From the NCBI GenBank assembly GCA_022793195.1, contig JAAWCJ010000003.1, positions 56,661 through 120,660 on the forward strand: a stretch of DNA of 64,000 nucleotides. Direction: 5' to 3'. The stretch is from Lachnospiraceae bacterium. GTDB taxonomy: Bacteria > Bacillota > Clostridia > Lachnospirales > Lachnospiraceae. Position 1 is the first letter of the stretch. Each line of letters starts with the position of its first letter. Under the pieces are notes generated by a model, which saw nothing but the letters and a program-made list of their open reading frames with translations, was not told where the DNA came from and ran no database searches. Shown piece after piece: positions 62,104 to 64,000 of this stretch. Made by a program: the position numbers and the translations under genes.

Positions 62104-62643
62104 TCACACCTCAATCGCAACTGCCGTATGTTTGGTATAGGGCAGAAATTTCCGGTAAATATCTTCCGTCCGTATTTTCATGTAGCCTGTTGTCGTACCG
62201 TCGCTGCACCCATACCATTCTTCTGAAAGCACTTCTTTGTCAAATATAATCTGCACCTTGTTTTCCCCGTCTAAAAGACTGCCAAAAACAGTAGCCGCGC
62301 CAATTTTTGTGCCGAGCATCGTTTCCATATCTTCTGAAGGGGCAAAGGAAACGCGGGCAACTCCCAGCGCATTACCGAAATCTTTCGAGCGGAACGGCTT
62401 GTTTCCTATTGTAATGAACAAGTAAAACTGTGTCTGCTGGCGGTTATAGAGAAACGACGTTTTCACCATGCGCATATTTAGTTTTTCATTGATGGCGATA
62501 CAATCCTCCATTGTGATTGCCTCATCTGTATCGACGCGCTCAAAAGGAATTTGCAGTTTTCCCAATACTTCGTAAACAAGTTCCTGAAGCCTTGTCTGAA
62601 AATGAGAGAGGGCTTCGGTCTGAATTTCACTTACATAAAACAT
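62104..62643 (-). CDS. ProX/YbaK-type prolyl-tRNA editing protein
   Basis: The 179-residue protein has the YbaK/ProRS-associated fold: LQIPFERVDTDEAITMEDCIAINEKLNMRMVKTSFLYNRQQTQFYLFITIGNKPF and LGVARVSFAPSEDMETMLGTKIGAATVFGSLLD, close to ProX of Clostridium, which hydrolyses Ala-tRNA(Pro). Its location beside proB links proline supply to proline-tRNA quality control; that link is inference. It is divergent from the LysR remnant. Confidence 0.85.
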   Translation of the reverse strand: MFYVSEIQTEALSHFQTRLQELVYEVLGKLQIPFERVDTDEAITMEDCIAINEKLNMRMVKTSFLYNRQQTQFYLFITIGNKPFRSKDFGNALGVARVSFAPSEDMETMLGTKIGAATVFGSLLDGENKVQIIFDKEVLSEEWYGCSDGTTTGYMKIRTEDIYRKFLPYTKHTAVAIEV

Positions 62644-62763
62644 TTTCGGTCACACTCCTGCCCTGACTTTTTTGTGTATTCAGTTTATCATTTACTTTGC
62701 GATAACAAAAGCGAATGTTTATCATAGAAAACATGATGAAATCAGATACAAGGCGGTAGCGAT

Positions 62764-63303
62764 ATGGATATGAATATTCAAAAATACATGGCGTTTGTAA
62801 AAACGGTGGAGTATGGCAGTTTTACAAGAGCCGCTGAAATGCTGAATTATTCCCAATCCGGCATTAGCCGTATGATTAACGATTTGGAAAAAGAGTGGAA
62901 AGTTGTCTTACTGGAAAGGGGAAAGTCCGGCGTAAAGCTGACCAGCGACGGAATGAAACTTCTTGCGAACCTTGAAAAAATCCCGGTGGCATCTTTATGT
63001 GACGAACCGTTTATGTTATTGGAAAAAGGGGCAAAAGCAGAGGTTTCGGAAATATTTGAGCGTTGTAATCTGACACTCAAAATTCATTTTACAACATGGG
63101 ACGACTACGCTATCATGTCAATGGTGGAAAGCGGGCTTGGTATCAGCATTTTGCCGGAACTGATATTGAAGCGTGTCCCCTACGGAATCGTTGCGAAAGA
63201 ATTAGATGTACCTGCATATAGAAAAATCGGTATTGCCCTCCGAAGCAAGAAAAATGCTTCCCTTGCGGTAAAGCGGTTCTTAGATTATTTGCAGTACCGT
63301 TAA
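62764..63303 (+). pseudogene. LysR-family regulator, internally deleted
   Basis: The 179-residue frame begins as a normal LysR protein (HTH: KYMAFVKTVEYGSFTRAAEMLNYSQSGISRMINDLEKEWKVVLLERGKSGVKLTSDGMKLLANLE) and jumps directly to the last part of a substrate-binding domain (KIPVASLCDEPFMLLEKGAKAEVSEIFERC to VKRFLDYLQ). About 110 residues, including the dimerisation helix and the first half of the effector domain, are missing compared with about 290-300 in the family. The frame is kept across the joint at about 62975. It could still bind DNA but probably no effector. Divergent from the ProX-like gene. Confidence 0.75.
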
Positions 63304-63826
63304 ATTCCTCAAGGCAGATATGAAAAATGGCGTACTAATCCTGTACAATATTGCAGGTAGTAAGAGGATTTTAAGAGGGTTTGGGAACCTTTTTCTTTGG
63401 TGGCGCTAAATCCGTTCACTTCCATTCCGACTGTGGTACTATTTTCTCGTTAAAGGAATAGTGGTTAGGGGAAAGGAAAGGGTATTTAGTATATCTTTAT
63501 TTAATTGCGTTGGATTTTCCGACGTCGGATAATCCGGTATCGGAAAATCTAATATCGGGTTTTCCGGTGTCCGGTTTTCCAATACCGGGCAAACTCGATT
63601 GAGATTCTTTTGGAAAACAGTCATAGCTTCAGCACTCCGTTTGCTGTGGGTATGTTACGCAATAGAATGCCATTTTGCCGGGGCTAGATATAAAATCCTT
63701 ATTATCGGCAAAAACACACTTGCAAAGCCGCATGATAAATGATTTGGAAAAAGAATGGAATGTTTCCTTTCAGGGCAAAAAAATAAGGCCGGGAACCTGT
63801 TTTTAGATTCCCGCCCTACGGTTTTA
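63304..63826. other. Gene-poor stretch with degraded mobile-element sequence
   Basis: No intact gene is seen in these 523 bases. Positions 63726-63764 read SRMINDLEKEWNV, a scrap almost identical to the LysR helix region at 62865-62907. On the minus strand 63439-63624 reads as a Pro/Asn/Glu-rich repeat peptide (NRTPENPILDFP..PTSENPTQ), similar in style to linkers of ICE replication initiators (RepA-like), which I cannot confirm. DNA around 63520-63590 shows repeated TTTTCCGG/TCGG units. Confidence 0.5.
63787..63815 (-). terminator. Terminator of the Rpn-type gene
   Basis: On the minus strand, GGCGGGAA pairs with TTCCCGGCC (one bulge) and is followed by TTATTTTTTT. It lies just after the stop at 63827. 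Confidence 0.7.
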
Positions 63827-64000
63827 CTATGCTGTCCGTTCTGCTTTCAGTTTTTTCACTTCGTCAAGTGGAAGTCCTGCATATTCCGCTATTTTTTCAA
63901 GTGTCAACATTCCATCTGCCAACATTCTTTTAGCAGTATTTATTGCCCCTTCTTTTATGCCCTCTTTTACACCCTCTTGTAAAGATTCTTTTCTCATATC
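63827..64000 (-). CDS. Rpn-family nuclease/transposase-like protein, 3' end (partial)
   Basis: 57 codons of the C-terminal end are in the window; the rest lies beyond base 64000. The sequence (MRKESLQEGVKEGIKEGAINTAKRMLADGMLTLEKIAEYAGLPLDEVKKLKAERTA) is the repeated-helix tail of Rpn/PD-(D/E)XK transposase-like proteins, where E-G-x-x-E-G repeats precede the LTLEKIAEYAGLPLDEV helix-turn-helix-like end. These proteins aid recA-independent recombination and are common in gut Clostridia. A terminator follows. Confidence 0.8.
   Translation of the reverse strand, partial: DMRKESLQEGVKEGIKEGAINTAKRMLADGMLTLEKIAEYAGLPLDEVKKLKAERTA

Noticed and set aside
63304..63440. Minus-strand open stretch reading TVGMEVNGFSATKEKG
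   Set aside because: It lacks a start, ribosome site and recognisable family, so it is not listed as a gene.

Overview
The window looks like chromosome of a spore-forming Clostridia member, most likely Lachnospiraceae. Support comes from strong AGGAGG-type ribosome binding sites, moderate G+C, a SpoVAE-type membrane protein, a SleB-type hydrolase, a ComEA/ComEC operon, the tig-clpP-clpX-lon-engB order, and large sortase-anchored proteins with Cna-B/SpaA-like domains. This is inference from gene content; no rRNA was seen to confirm it.

Layout. 0-3.4 kb: end of a hydantoinase/oxoprolinase operon (hyuA 3' end, hyuB) with an NhaC antiporter split by an in-frame TAG. 3.4-7.1 kb: FecR/beta-helix lipoprotein and a LytTR regulator/AgrC-like kinase pair. 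7.3-15.2 kb: small coiled-coil protein, a purC-fructokinase-holA run on the minus strand, a NYN-LOTUS protein, a zinc-ribbon membrane protein, nitroreductase, uracil-DNA-glycosylase-like enzyme, an orphan sorting-signal remnant and an AlbA/Schlafen-type protein. 15.4-21.5 kb: proteostasis cluster tig, clpP, clpX, lon, engB. 21.7-25.2 kb: DegV, a Lys/Ala-tailed protein, SleB-type hydrolase, SpoVAE. 25.5-33 kb: arginine biosynthesis (argG divergent from argC-argJ-[NSS transporter]-argB-argD) around an ARG-box-like palindrome. 33.1-39.9 kb: YdcZ-type transporter, then comEA, an OmpR-type two-component pair, a GerMN lipoprotein and comEC. 40-42.3 kb: membrane-bound XRE regulator and aldose-1-epimerase-like protein.

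42.5-61.2 kb is one same-strand surface-assembly locus: coiled-coil protein, Lys/Ser signal peptidase, 1608-residue adhesin with ten H-x-H-x3-C motifs and an LPESG sorting signal, class C sortase, secreted pilin-like protein, two SipW-type secreted proteins, an anchored protein with IKTGD, a MucBP-like anchored protein, a SipW-type signal peptidase, a BTAD regulator with a degenerate GGDEF-like end, a conserved cytosolic protein and a 1754-residue fibro-slime/SpaA adhesin. It plausibly secretes, processes, polymerises and anchors a pilus- or matrix-like structure.

61.3-64 kb holds a PUA-less proB, a ProX/YbaK-type editing protein, an internally deleted LysR regulator and decayed mobile-element sequence (LysR scrap, Rpn nuclease 3' end).

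The least expected signal lies between genes. Four long palindromes (about 195-275 bp) sit at 7.6, 21.5, 25.3 and 41.1 kb, each at the 3' end of a minus-strand gene and three of them between convergent genes. Their arms are locus-specific and in two cases duplicate the neighbouring gene's last codons in inverted orientation. Two share a nearly identical core with compensatory base changes, and a third shares short motifs with that core.
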